Below are positions 17,694 through 26,320 of a stretch of DNA of 64,000 nucleotides, one piece after another. Location of the stretch: positions 21,072-85,071 of the forward strand of contig JANLTC010000243.1 of NCBI GenBank assembly GCA_031362725.1, written 5' to 3'. The notes beneath the pieces were generated by a model. It ran no database searches, was not told the origin of the DNA, and worked only from the letters and a program-made list of their open reading frames with translations. This stretch comes from PR03 sp031362725. Lineage in GTDB: Bacteria > Myxococcota_A > UBA9160 > PR03. The translations under genes were made by a program, and so were the position numbers. Every line of letters begins with the position of its first letter. Within the stretch, counting starts at the first letter, position 1.

Positions 17694-18901
17694 GCGAGCG
17701 TCAACTCGAGCACCGCATCGAGTGCGGGCCACAGATCTTCTTCCGGGATGTTCAGCGCCGGGAAGAGTCGCAACACGGTGCCGGCCGTGACGTTCACCAG
17801 CACGCCGCGATCGATTGCACGGCGTGAGAGCGTGGCTGCGGCGTCCGCATCGAGCAGATCCATGCCGAGCAGCAGCCCGCGGCCGCGCGCGCGCGCTGCG
17901 ACGGTCGGATGCTTCGCCGCAAAGCGTTCGAGGTGCGCCAGCACGCGCCCGCCGAGTTCCGCGGTGCGCTCGATGAGGCCGTCTTCTTCGATCACGCGCA
18001 GCACGGTGTTCGCCGCTGCGCACGCGAGCGGATTGCCCGCGTAGGTACCGCCGTGATCGCCGAGAGACACGGTCTTCGCGACATCTTCGGTGCACAGCAA
18101 GCCCGCGATCGGGAAGCCGCCACCGAGCCCCTTGCCGAGTGTGATCGCGTCCGGCACGCACTCCAATGTTCCGGAGGGCTTCGCGTCGTGTTCGAGCGCG
18201 AGCCACTTGCCGGTGCGGCCGATGCCGGTCTGGATCTCGTCGAGCACCAGCAGCGCGCCGGCTTTGCGCGTCAGCTCGCGCAGGCCGGCGAGATAGCCCG
18301 GCGGCGCGATGTTGACGCCGCCTTCGCCTTGCACCGGCTCGACGACGAACGCCGCGGTGTTGTCGCCGATCGCGCGGCGCGCAGCGTCGAGATCGCCGAA
18401 CGGAACGAAGCAGCCCTCCTGCACGATGCGCTGGTACGGCGAGCGGTGTTTCTCCTGCCCGATGATCGACAGCGCGCCGAGCGTGCGGCCGTGAAACGAG
18501 TTCGTGGTCGAGACAAATTTGGTCCGCCCGGTGGCGCGGTGCGCGAGCTTCAGCGCGCCGTCCATCGCCTCGGCGCCCGAGGAGACGAAGAAGCAGCGCG
18601 TCAGCGCATCGGGCACGACGCCGAGCAGCCGCTCGCAGAGGTCGAGCTGCGGCAGCGTGTAGAAAAGATTGGTGGTCTGCATCAGCCGGCCGGCCTGCTC
18701 GGCGATCGCCTGGACCAGCGCGGGGTGCGAGTGGCCGATCGCGGTGACGCCCCAGCCACCCGTGAGATCGACGTACTCGCGCCCATCGGCGTCCGTCACG
18801 CGTGAGCCGCGGCCCGACGCGATCGCGACCGGCAGGCGCTTCACGACCGGCAGGAAGGAGCGCGCCTCGCGCGCCACGATGTCATCGAAATGCGTGCCCA
18901 A
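17690..18901 (-). CDS. Class III PLP aminotransferase (acetylornithine aminotransferase-like)
   Basis: 403 residues, fold-type I. Visible landmarks are VDLTGGWGVTAIGHSHPALV, FFVSSGAEAMDGALKLA, SFHGRTLGALS, LVLDEIQTGIGRTG and the PLP lysine in ITLGKGLGGGFPI (about residue 254). It most resembles acetylornithine/succinyldiaminopimelate aminotransferases, though omega-amino acid or 4-aminobutyrate substrates are possible. The start is a TTG at 18901 with GGAGG five bases before it. It leads an operon whose next genes make pimeloyl-CoA from alicyclic acids, an unusual setting for arginine synthesis, and no other arg genes are present. Confidence 0.82.
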   Translation of the reverse strand: MGTHFDDIVAREARSFLPVVKRLPVAIASGRGSRVTDADGREYVDLTGGWGVTAIGHSHPALVQAIAEQAGRLMQTTNLFYTLPQLDLCERLLGVVPDALTRCFFVSSGAEAMDGALKLAHRATGRTKFVSTTNSFHGRTLGALSIIGQEKHRSPYQRIVQEGCFVPFGDLDAARRAIGDNTAAFVVEPVQGEGGVNIAPPGYLAGLRELTRKAGALLVLDEIQTGIGRTGKWLALEHDAKPSGTLECVPDAITLGKGLGGGFPIAGLLCTEDVAKTVSLGDHGGTYAGNPLACAAANTVLRVIEEDGLIERTAELGGRVLAHLERFAAKHPTVAARARGRGLLLGMDLLDADAAATLSRRAIDRGVLVNVTAGTVLRLFPALNIPEEDLWPALDAVLELTLA

Positions 18902-18974
18902 TCAATCCTCCACGTCGATCCGTCCCGAGCGTCGGGCGAGCGTCGGGCGAGATTCGAGGCTCGCGCCGGCTGCG

Positions 18975-19080
18975 TCAACCCCGCCGCAAGCGGAGCGCGC
19001 AGCGAGCCGCAGGCGAGCGAAGTTCATCAGGACGCAGCAGCGCGGCGCACCCGGGCGGCGAGCGAGCGATGTTCATGAGC
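18975..19080 (+). repeat. REP-like repeat, copy 5 plus a degenerate partner
   Basis: CCGCcgcaaGCGG hairpin, then GCGCGCAGCGAGCCGCAGGC and GAGCGAAGTTCATCAGGACG; a degenerate second unit follows (GGCGGCGAGCGAGCGATGTT, CATGAG). It fills the space between the divergent aminotransferase and moaA genes. Confidence 0.8.
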
Positions 19081-19095
19081 TAGGCTGGCGAGGTG

Positions 19096-20109
19096 ATGAC
19101 GCCCCCCCTCGAAACCAGCTCGCTGCTCACCGACGGCTGGAACCGCTCGATCACGAATCTCCGCATCTCGGTGACGGATCGCTGCAACTTCCGCTGCGTC
19201 TACTGCATCCCCGACGAGAACATCGAGTGGCTGCCGCGCGGGCAGATCGCGTCGCTGGAAGAGCTGGGGCGCATCGCGCGAATCGCCGTCGGACTCGGCG
19301 TGCGCAAGCTCCGCATCACCGGCGGCGAGCCGCTGTTGCGCAAGAACCTGCCGAGCCTCGTCGCCGAGCTGGCGGCGCTGCCAGGTCTCGACGACATCGC
19401 GCTCACCACCAACGGAACGGAGCTCCCGCGCCTCGCGCGCGACCTCGCCGAAGCCGGCCTCGAGCGCGTCAACGTGAGTCTCGACTCACTCGATCGCGCC
19501 ACCTTCGCGAAGCTCGCGCAGCGCGACATGCTCCCGGACGTATTGGCCGGCATCGATGCCGCGGTCGCCGCGGGTCTGACGCCGCTCAGCATCAACTGCG
19601 TCGCGATCCGCGGCACCAACGATCACGAAGCGGTGGCGTTCGCAAGATTCGCCCGCGAGCGCGGCTTCGAAGTGCGTTTCATCGAGTTCATGCCGCTCGA
19701 GCACGGCCAGCGCTGGGGTGAACACGCGCTGGTGCCGGGTCACGAACTGCGCGATCGCGTCGACGCGGTCTTTCCGCTGAAGCCAGCGCCCGATTCCGAT
19801 CCGCACGCGCCGAGCAAGGACTGGATCTTCGCCGACGGCGCACCCGGCGTGATGGGCTTCATCGATTCCGTCAGCGCACCGTTCTGCGACACCTGCAATC
19901 GCATCCGCCTCACCGCCGACGGCAAGCTCCGCACCTGTCTCTTCTCACTGAACGAGCACGACCTCCTCGGCCCGATGCGCGCAGGAGCGTCGGATGAGCA
20001 AGTCGCCGCATTGTTGCGAGCCGCCGTCAGCACCAAAGAGCTGAAGCACCACATCACCGACGGCCTCTTCGTGAAGCCGCAGCGGACGATGTCCCAGATC
20101 GGGGGTTAG
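19096..20109 (+). CDS. moaA: GTP 3',8-cyclase MoaA (molybdenum cofactor synthesis)
   Basis: Radical-SAM enzyme converting GTP to 3',8-cyclo-GTP in the first step of molybdopterin synthesis. The N-terminal cluster motif CNFRCVYC begins at residue 30, the SAM-binding GGEPLL follows, and the C-terminal second cluster motif is FCDTCNRIRLTADGKLRTCL. The protein ends with the conserved Gly-Gly tail (QIGG). Start is ATG 19096; a GTG at 19093 directly before it is an alternative. The upstream region is taken up by a REP-like repeat. folB follows after two bases, forming a pterin-related pair. Confidence 0.93.
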   Translation: MTPPLETSSLLTDGWNRSITNLRISVTDRCNFRCVYCIPDENIEWLPRGQIASLEELGRIARIAVGLGVRKLRITGGEPLLRKNLPSLVAELAALPGLDDIALTTNGTELPRLARDLAEAGLERVNVSLDSLDRATFAKLAQRDMLPDVLAGIDAAVAAGLTPLSINCVAIRGTNDHEAVAFARFARERGFEVRFIEFMPLEHGQRWGEHALVPGHELRDRVDAVFPLKPAPDSDPHAPSKDWIFADGAPGVMGFIDSVSAPFCDTCNRIRLTADGKLRTCLFSLNEHDLLGPMRAGASDEQVAALLRAAVSTKELKHHITDGLFVKPQRTMSQIGG

Positions 20110-20111
20110 TC

Positions 20112-20486
20112 GTGAGCGACACCATCCTGCTCGAAGGCATCCAGGTTCCGGCCGCACTCGGCGTCACCGCGGCGGAGCGGCGCATGCGCCGGCCGGTGCT
20201 GCTCGACATCGAGGTCGAGTACGACCTGCGCGCCTCCGGTCGCAGCGACCGGATCGGCAACACGCTCCACTACAAACGCATCTTCGAGGTGGTGGAAGAC
20301 GTCGCGGCGAACCAGGAACACAAGCTAGTGGAAGCGCTCGGCGAGCGGATCGCACGCGCGGTGCTGGAGAAGTTCGACGCGCCGGCGATCACCGTGACGG
20401 TGCGCAAGCCGAAGCCGATCAACGGCGTGCTCGAGCATGCGGGCGTTCGGATGCGGCGCACGCGGAAGGATCTCGGGCTGGGCTGA
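20112..20486 (+). CDS. folB: Dihydroneopterin aldolase FolB
   Basis: 124 residues from a GTG two bases after the moaA stop. The sequence has the short tunnelling fold of the family: ILLEGIQVPAALGVTAAERR, the LLDIEVEYDL strand, NTLHYKRIFEVVED, KLVEALGERIA and a closing VTVRKPKPINGVLEHAGV. It would cleave dihydroneopterin to the pterin precursor of folate, or epimerise it. Pairing with MoaA suggests co-expression of two pathways starting from GTP. Confidence 0.88.
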   Translation: MSDTILLEGIQVPAALGVTAAERRMRRPVLLDIEVEYDLRASGRSDRIGNTLHYKRIFEVVEDVAANQEHKLVEALGERIARAVLEKFDAPAITVTVRKPKPINGVLEHAGVRMRRTRKDLGLG

Positions 20487-20530
20487 GCTTCGCGCGTGGG
20501 TCGCTCGCGCAGGGCAAAGGTTGCGTTGGG

Positions 20531-20548
20531 CTGGGCGCGGGCGCCCAG
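20531..20548. other. Perfect GC hairpin downstream of folB
   Basis: CTGGGCGC and GCGCCCAG arms separated by two bases. There is no T-run after it, so it may be a weak or factor-dependent terminator or just a structure in the 129-base gap before the next gene. Confidence 0.35.
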
Positions 20549-20615
20549 ATCCCGAATGCCCGCGGCCCCGCCGCTCGCTTGAGAAGCGCCGTCGTCGGCA
20601 CCTACACTCCGCTCC

Positions 20616-21524
20616 ATGAAACCGTCTCCCGACCGGACTCCGCTTCGCCTCGTGTGGTTGCTTCCGCTGCTTCAGAGCGGCTGCGGCGCGCTCGACTCGC
20701 TCCTCTACGAGCCGCCCATCACTCCCGCGCAATGGTGCCAGCAGCGGCCGTGCGTCGAACTCGCCAGCGGAAGCATCCTGAACGAGCCCTTCGGCACCAC
20801 GCTGGTGTTCTTTCTTGCCGGGCTCTGGATCGCGGCCGGCATCTACGAACTCGGGATCCGTGACGCCCAGAACTCCCGCGCGTGGCTCGCGATTGCGCTG
20901 ATCCTCGGCGGCGTCGGCGCCGCACTCGCGGGCACGAGCTTCCAGGCCTTCAGTTACGAACTGAAGTGCGCCGGACGCGAGCGCTGCCTGTGGACCAACG
21001 GTTTCGAGATCGGATACAACCTGGCGCAGGCGGCCAGCGTGAGCGCGATGCTGATCGCCGTTGCGTACGCTTGCACCACGCGGGGCTGGCGCCGCGGGCT
21101 GATCGGGTACGCGATCGGGAACGTCATCGCCTACTGCGCGGTGTCGGCGATCGGTGTCGAACGCGCCGACCGTTTCCTGCTTTCATTCGACATGCTGATG
21201 CTGTTCGCGCTGCCCGGCTTGATCGCGGTGCTCGCGATCAGCGGTGAGCGCTACCGGCGCCGCCGCGAGGCCATGGATCTCGCGCTCCTCGGGGCGGGGG
21301 TCTGGCTCGTGGTCACCTTCGCCGCCTACTACGGCTACTACGCAGCCGGCCTCACGCAGACGTTCTGGGAAGGTGGACGAGGCTTCTACTTCTCGGAGAA
21401 CGACGTTCTGCACATCGGCATGGTGATCTGGATCATCTATGTCGTGATCTTCCTGGCAAGGCGGATCCGCGACGTTGACGAATCGGCGGACGACGGCGGC
21501 GCGCTCCGTAGAGTGGCGAGGTGA
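20616..21524 (+). CDS. Seven-helix membrane protein, function unknown
   Basis: 302 residues from ATG 20616. A signal-like N-terminus (LVWLLPLLQSGCGAL) is followed by a Cys-bearing loop and about seven membrane helices. Polar residues within helices (a Ser in TSFQAFSYEL, an Asp in LSFDMLMLF, a His in LHIGMVIWI) are reminiscent of seven-helix hydrolases of the ceramidase/alkaline-ceramidase class, but I cannot assign it. Its stop overlaps a GTG of a following frame (GTGA), see the next entry. Confidence 0.7.
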   Translation: MKPSPDRTPLRLVWLLPLLQSGCGALDSLLYEPPITPAQWCQQRPCVELASGSILNEPFGTTLVFFLAGLWIAAGIYELGIRDAQNSRAWLAIALILGGVGAALAGTSFQAFSYELKCAGRERCLWTNGFEIGYNLAQAASVSAMLIAVAYACTTRGWRRGLIGYAIGNVIAYCAVSAIGVERADRFLLSFDMLMLFALPGLIAVLAISGERYRRRREAMDLALLGAGVWLVVTFAAYYGYYAAGLTQTFWEGGRGFYFSENDVLHIGMVIWIIYVVIFLARRIRDVDESADDGGALRRVAR

Positions 21525-21800
21525 CGGGGGCGCGTTTGTCGGTGCGCGGCCCGATGCCGAGCAAGAGCCTCCGGGCAATCACGCAGCGCCTCGGGCTGCC
21601 GACCGCTCGGGTCTGGCGACCGACACTTTCAGGGGAAGCGACCGACACCATCTTCGTCGCGACCGAGTACGCGGGCCTCGTCGCCAGGGCGGATGCGCAG
21701 GCGAAACTCCGGGCCGACGCCGAAGCGACCAAGCTGCTGCGCGACATCGACGCGAGCACCGGCGATCGCACCGCGGTGATGCCATCCGAAGGCGCGGTCA
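21521..21800 (+). pseudogene. Probable remnant of a small soluble protein gene
   Basis: A frame begins with GTG at 21521, overlapping the stop of the seven-helix gene. For about 85 codons it reads like real protein (RVWRPTLSGEATDTIFVATE, then AKLRADAEATKLLRDIDAST), similar in style to small dimeric alpha-beta barrel domains of the NIPSNAP/ABM type. After about 21790 the composition turns into an Arg/Ser-rich antisense of the convergent lipoprotein gene and no natural end is found. A frameshift or truncation of the 3' end is likely. Confidence 0.4.
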
Positions 21801-22427
21801 GCGCGACGTCGCGACCGGATCGATGCCGCGCAGTGCGTCGAGGCAGGTGCCGAGTTCTGGCGTGGGCTGCCAACCGCAGGATCCGGCGGGTCCGAAGTGA
21901 CCGCAGCGGGCCGCTCGGAAGCACGCGTAGTAGGGGAGCCATTCGCAGCTGCTGGCAATGGGCTCCTCGGCGCAGAACTGGTCCGAGCAGCCACCGACGA
22001 CGCACTCCGTCTCGGCGACCTCGAACGCGTTGCTGGCGATCTCGGCGATCACCTCGCAGTGGTCGTCACCAAGCGGCGCTGCTTCGCTACAGCCGGCGCC
22101 GACCCGGTAGCGAAGCCGCCAGGTTCCGGGCTCGCGCGCGCGGATCGAGTCGGTCACGAGACCGCCGGGAGCAACCGGGCTCGCGTAGCCTTCCCACACG
22201 CAGACTGCGTCGGGCCCTTGCGACACCCAGTTGTTCCCGATGCGCTTCTCGTAGTCGAAGTGCCCGCAGCCGCCGAGGTACAGCGTGGCGCTCAGCTGGT
22301 TCTGGAAGGTCGCGACGCCGCTCTCGCCAACTTGGTAGCGGTCGCGATCCGTCGCGGGTCCGCATGCGGTGAGCAGCAGCGCGAGCACCAGAGCGCCGGC
22401 TCGGATCGTCTGCGACTGGATCGCCAT
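21798..22427 (-). CDS. Cysteine-rich outer-membrane or periplasmic lipoprotein
   Basis: 209 residues from ATG 22427. A signal peptide with lipobox LLTACGP puts the lipidated Cys at about residue 22. The mature part starts with an immunoglobulin-like stretch (GVATFQNQLSATLYLGGCGH, PGTWRLRYRVGAGC). It continues with about ten further cysteines (ECVVGGCSDQFC, CEWLPYYACFRAARCGHFG, SCGWQPT), suggesting several disulfides in the periplasm or on the surface. The C-terminal half resembles small Cys-knot style tails of secreted proteins in myxobacteria-like genomes. Function unknown. Confidence 0.75.
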   Translation of the reverse strand: MAIQSQTIRAGALVLALLLTACGPATDRDRYQVGESGVATFQNQLSATLYLGGCGHFDYEKRIGNNWVSQGPDAVCVWEGYASPVAPGGLVTDSIRAREPGTWRLRYRVGAGCSEAAPLGDDHCEVIAEIASNAFEVAETECVVGGCSDQFCAEEPIASSCEWLPYYACFRAARCGHFGPAGSCGWQPTPELGTCLDALRGIDPVATSR

Positions 22428-22559
22428 GCTGGGTTCCGCCTCCCCGCCCGATCACGCTAGCGCGCCCGGCGCTCGGGAGTGCCGTTGCGGTCCCTCAGCT
22501 GAGTTGACTCGGCTGCGGCGAGGGAAGAGCATGCGACCGGGGAACTGGAGGGTCGCAAC

Positions 22560-22799
22560 GTGAAGCCGTCCGCATCGTCGCTGCGCATCGCGTGGAGCGC
22601 AGTTCTTCTCTCGAGCCTGCGGCTGGCCGCTCGCTGCCCGGTCCCCGGCCAGACCTTCTCTCCCTCCGCCGATGGCGCGCGCAGCTTCGGCGCGGCCGTC
22701 TCGTTCGCGGTGCCCGAGCCCGAAGCGACGGGCGGTCACTCGATCGCCTTCCCCGCGCGCACTGCGCTTCGATGCGGTTCTCGCGTCGCGCGCAGCTAG
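22560..22799 (+). CDS. Doubtful short gene with a PEP-CTERM-like relic
   Basis: 79 codons from a GTG at 22560 with GGAGG about eight bases upstream. It contains DGARSFGAAVSFAVPEPEATG: the VPEP motif of exosortase substrates, but the following helix and Arg cluster are missing in this frame. It may be a shrunken, frameshifted relic of a PEP-CTERM gene. This is the only coding signal in the 405 bases between 22428 and 22832. Confidence 0.3.
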   Translation: MKPSASSLRIAWSAVLLSSLRLAARCPVPGQTFSPSADGARSFGAAVSFAVPEPEATGGHSIAFPARTALRCGSRVARS

Positions 22800-22832
22800 C
22801 AAGCGTCTCCCCAGCAGCAGACGCCGGGCACG

Positions 22833-23963
22833 ATGGAGCGACACCGGTTCATCTACTTCGACTCGCTGCGGGCGCTCGCTGCGCTCGCCGTGTTGGGCTT
22901 GCACGTGGGCGTCATGTCCGGCGCGAACGCGCGAGCCGCGTACGGACTCTTCACGTCGCATCTCGACGTGGGCGTGACGCTCTTCTTCCTGATCTCGTCG
23001 TTCCTGCTCTACCGCCCCTACGCGGTCGCGCTGCTCGAGGATGCGGTCCCGCCTCGACTCGCGCCGTACGCGCTGCGCCGCCTGCTCCGCGTCGGGCCCG
23101 CCTATTGGGTCGCGCTGACGTTGCTCGCGATCTGGCCCGGCCTGCTCGGTGTCTTCACGCGGGACTGGTGGATCTTCTACGGCTTCGGACAGTCCTATCT
23201 CCCACTCGGCGCTGGACTCGGCATCGGGCCGGCCTGGAGTCTCTCGGTCGAGGTCGCGTACTACGCATTGCTGCCGCTGTTGGCGGCGGGGATCGCGAAA
23301 CTGTGTCGCAACCGCCCCACGAGCGATCGCGTGCACATCGCGCTCACTGCGCTCGCCTTGCTCGGTGCCGCGGGCGTCGTGTTTCGGGGTTGGGTTCATC
23401 ACGCGGGGTTCCACTTCCTGACCCTCACGCTCCCCTGCCATCTGCTCTGGTTCGCAGCGGGCATGGCGCTCGCAGTCGTGAGCGCCTCCCTTTCGGGTCG
23501 CGAACGAAGCTCTGGGATGGCGCGGATCGTGATCGATCACCCATCCGGGTGTTGGCTTCTCGCCGCTGCGATCTACTCCGTCCTCTGTCTGTCTCCCGAT
23601 TTTCGTCGAACGTCGATGGCGCAGTACACGACCGCCGCGGATGCGATGCAGCACGTGCTCTATGGCGTCGTGGCTCTGCTGGTCATGCTTCCCGCAGTCC
23701 TCGCGGAGGAGGCCGGTGGGGCGCCGCAGCGGGTGCTCAGCAGCCGCCCACTCACGGCCCTCGGCGCGATCTCGTACGGCTTCTTTCTCTGGCACGCTCC
23801 GCTGCTCTTCGCGATGACCGGCCATGGGGTCGATCGCTGGATCCCGAACGCGCGCTTTTTCTCGCTCTGGATCGCGATCCTTCCGGTCGCGATCGCCTGC
23901 GGTTGGCTGAGCTACCGGCTGATCGAGCAGCCGATGATGCGAATCGGGCGAGGGCGCCGCTGA
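22833..23963 (+). CDS. Acyltransferase 3 family membrane protein (OafA/YrhL type)
   Basis: 376 residues, about ten membrane helices. FIYFDSLRALAALAVLGLHV at the N-terminus carries the RALA-type signature and an active-site His (LGLHV, about residue 28). YALRRLLRVGPAYWVAL, LGIGPAWSLSVEVAYYALLP and the late ISYGFFLWHAPLL plus LIEQPMMR are typical. Such enzymes move acyl groups across the inner membrane onto sugars of surface glycans or other exported molecules. No glycan genes are immediately adjacent. Confidence 0.88.
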   Translation: MERHRFIYFDSLRALAALAVLGLHVGVMSGANARAAYGLFTSHLDVGVTLFFLISSFLLYRPYAVALLEDAVPPRLAPYALRRLLRVGPAYWVALTLLAIWPGLLGVFTRDWWIFYGFGQSYLPLGAGLGIGPAWSLSVEVAYYALLPLLAAGIAKLCRNRPTSDRVHIALTALALLGAAGVVFRGWVHHAGFHFLTLTLPCHLLWFAAGMALAVVSASLSGRERSSGMARIVIDHPSGCWLLAAAIYSVLCLSPDFRRTSMAQYTTAADAMQHVLYGVVALLVMLPAVLAEEAGGAPQRVLSSRPLTALGAISYGFFLWHAPLLFAMTGHGVDRWIPNARFFSLWIAILPVAIACGWLSYRLIEQPMMRIGRGRR

Positions 23964-24119
23964 GGCACGAGCTGGCATTGGAACGGGACCTCCGCTCGGA
24001 TCGTCGAGCGGACCGCTGCTTACGCGCCATTGCACCGCGTAACCGTGCTCGCACTTCTTCATTGACCGACTGCAAGATCTCCGTACAGTGCACCCGCTCC
24101 GAGGTGCCGGGGGGATCCC

Positions 24120-26018
24120 ATTCGTTCCGAACTGCGGCTCGTTCTCGTCGCCGCATTGCTGTTCGCCTCCCGATCTGCCGGCGCGGCCACCAATCTCGAA
24201 GACTCGCCCTACCTCGCGGTGATTCCCGATCCGGGTACTTGCGACGTGATCATCACGCCGGCGAACGCCGCGACGACGCTCACGCTGCTGAACGACACGA
24301 CCAAGCGGGTCTTCTGCGTGCGGCCCGGCGACTATCGCAGTCTGGGCGAAATGCTGATCACGACTTCCGGCAATCAGCAGAACCGCCGCTTCCTCCGCTT
24401 CGGCTCGCAAGACGGCCTGCGCAACGCGGTGCAGCGTCCGGAACGCGCCCTGTTCGAGAGCCTGGAGATCCAGGGCAGCTGGTGGGTGATACAGGGCCTG
24501 TCGATCCAGCCTCGCAATGCGGCGACCGGGTGGTTCGTGACGATCCACGGCGGCGACAACATCATCCTCGACGGAAACCTGTTCGACGGAATCGACCACG
24601 TGCCCCAGACGACCAACCAGAACGCCATCGTGATGGCGGGCCTGAGCGGCAACTCCGCGACCTTCAACTCGGTGCAGAACAACGTCGTGCGCAATGGCAA
24701 TCAGCCGCGCATGCCAAGCGACTACAGCGGCATCATGGTGCTCTGGGGCACCACAGCCAGCGAGAACAACGACTACAACAAGATCCTCGACAACGAGGTC
24801 TACGACTGGGGCGACGGGATCTCGGTGGCCGGTCACACCAGTGATTGCAGCGAGCCCGGCATCCAACACGGAACCGTGATCGACGGCAACGATGTCTACA
24901 TCACGTCGGCCAAGCGGATCGACTGCAACACCGGGGCGCTCGATCCGAATGGCGGCTGCGCGTGCGCCGAGAACGGCATCGACGTCAAGCTGGATCCTGG
25001 TGCCAGTTCGGCCAGCTGGACGCGCATCACGAACAATCGTCTCTGGGGCTTCCGTCCGACGTCACCGACCCATGCCTGCGGCGGCTCGGGCGCCCTCGGA
25101 ACTGCACTCACCGCTGGAAACTCCTGCTCGGCGCACGTGTTCGCGGCGCAGAACGTCATCCTCGACTCCACGTTGGGGATCGCACCGAGCCGGAACTGGA
25201 TCGTGGCTGGCAACCTCATCAGCGACATCCGCATTTCCGACGGCCGCGCCTGTTGCTCCGCGGCGATCCTGCCGTCGACGATCTCCCCGGACCTCGTCGT
25301 CCAGTTCAATACGATCGTCGACGTGGATACTGCCTACGAAGACCTCTCGGCGAACACCGACACGCGCTGCAACGACGTGATCAACAACCTCGGATTGAAG
25401 CCGGCGACTCCGCCGAATCCGACCCACTACACCAGCTACAACTACCTCTACAACTCGTCGACGGAGAACTTCAACGGATCGACCAACCAGCTGTTCGCGA
25501 CGGCCCAGCAGAGCCAGAACGCGGACTACTGCTTCTGGCGGCGGCGCTGGACGGCGCCCGAACGGGTCTGCATTCCGTTCGGGCGGACCACGGCTGCGAG
25601 CCCGCACGTAGCCGCCGTCTCGCACTGCGATCAGAGCCTCGGGGCTTCCTACGGGATCGCGTCGATCAGCTATCCCACGACGCATCCGTGCGACGATGGC
25701 GTCGACAACGATGGCGACGGTTTCATCGATTGGCCCGCCGATCCAGGCTGCGCCGACGCAGCCTCGAATCGCGAGGACTCGCGCTGCCAGAACGGTCTCG
25801 ATGACGACGGCGACGGCCAGATCGACTTCGACGGCGGCGCCTCGCTGAACGCGGGTATCCCGTTCGCGCTGCGCGACGGGTCATGTCCGACGGCCTCGTG
25901 GAACCAGGAGGGGACCGCGTGCGGACTCGGGGCCGAGCTCGTCGGCGTCCTCTGGGTGTTGCGTCGACGCGGCAGGACCGGCGTCCCGTTCGGTGCCGGG
26001 CGCCAGGCGGCCGCGTAG
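24120..26018 (+). CDS. Secreted right-handed beta-helix protein with DxDGD repeats and CGLGAEL tail
   Basis: About 632 residues. The body (about 60-430) shows parallel beta-helix rhythm with repeated IxxNxI/V turns (IILDGNLFDGI, NSVQNNVVRNGN, NKILDNEVYDWGDGI), as in polysaccharide lyase-like proteins. Then come two calcium-binding repeats (CDDGVDNDGDGFIDWPADPG, CQNGLDDDGDGQIDFDGG) and a C-terminal CGLGAEL, hydrophobic helix and RRRGR tail. The first usual start, TTG 24156, cuts the signal peptide. The frame back to an ATT at 24120 (RSELRLVLVAALLFASRSAG) gives a complete one with GGGGGAT before it, so a rare ATT or a CTG at 24132 may be used. Confidence 0.75.
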   Translation: MRSELRLVLVAALLFASRSAGAATNLEDSPYLAVIPDPGTCDVIITPANAATTLTLLNDTTKRVFCVRPGDYRSLGEMLITTSGNQQNRRFLRFGSQDGLRNAVQRPERALFESLEIQGSWWVIQGLSIQPRNAATGWFVTIHGGDNIILDGNLFDGIDHVPQTTNQNAIVMAGLSGNSATFNSVQNNVVRNGNQPRMPSDYSGIMVLWGTTASENNDYNKILDNEVYDWGDGISVAGHTSDCSEPGIQHGTVIDGNDVYITSAKRIDCNTGALDPNGGCACAENGIDVKLDPGASSASWTRITNNRLWGFRPTSPTHACGGSGALGTALTAGNSCSAHVFAAQNVILDSTLGIAPSRNWIVAGNLISDIRISDGRACCSAAILPSTISPDLVVQFNTIVDVDTAYEDLSANTDTRCNDVINNLGLKPATPPNPTHYTSYNYLYNSSTENFNGSTNQLFATAQQSQNADYCFWRRRWTAPERVCIPFGRTTAASPHVAAVSHCDQSLGASYGIASISYPTTHPCDDGVDNDGDGFIDWPADPGCADAASNREDSRCQNGLDDDGDGQIDFDGGASLNAGIPFALRDGSCPTASWNQEGTACGLGAELVGVLWVLRRRGRTGVPFGAGRQAAA

Positions 26019-26320
26019 CGCACGCCCGCGTCGAAGCGCCGCGCGCGCCGCGAATCGACGCTCGCCTGCAAACCGTCCGGTGTAGTCGACCAGCCGCAGC
26101 GGCCGGGCGCTGGCGCACCTCGAGCGGTTCGGCGCGGCGACCGCCCCGATCGCCATGACGAGGAACCCGCGCATGCCACGCCAGCCGCACGGGAACGCGA
26201 GCGCTTCCGCAACGTTGCGACCGCGCTGCAATCGCGCGCCGATCGCATTATGATGCGCAGCGACTTGCACGACGTACGTGGAAGGAAGTCCGAGGCGACG
26301 TGGGCGGGCGTGAGGGTCGA
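26019..26320. other. 302-base non-coding stretch
   Basis: No credible gene on either strand between the beta-helix gene and the TPR-barrel gene. The only signal seen is the possible promoter at 26226-26254. Confidence 0.5.
26226..26254 (+). promoter_or_regulatory. Possible sigma-70-like promoter for the TPR/FecR/cyclase unit
   Basis: CTGCAA and TATGAT separated by 17 bases, about 67 bases before the ATG at 26321. The -10 matches five of six consensus bases; the -35 is weaker. Confidence 0.4.

Noticed and set aside
21521..22372. Full-length 283-codon plus-strand gene
   Set aside because: Only about the first 85 codons look protein-like; the rest is antisense to the Cys-rich lipoprotein, so it is reported as a remnant.
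22452..24869. Minus-strand open frame of 805 codons
   Set aside because: It spans the acyltransferase and the beta-helix gene in antisense and contains no recognisable domain.
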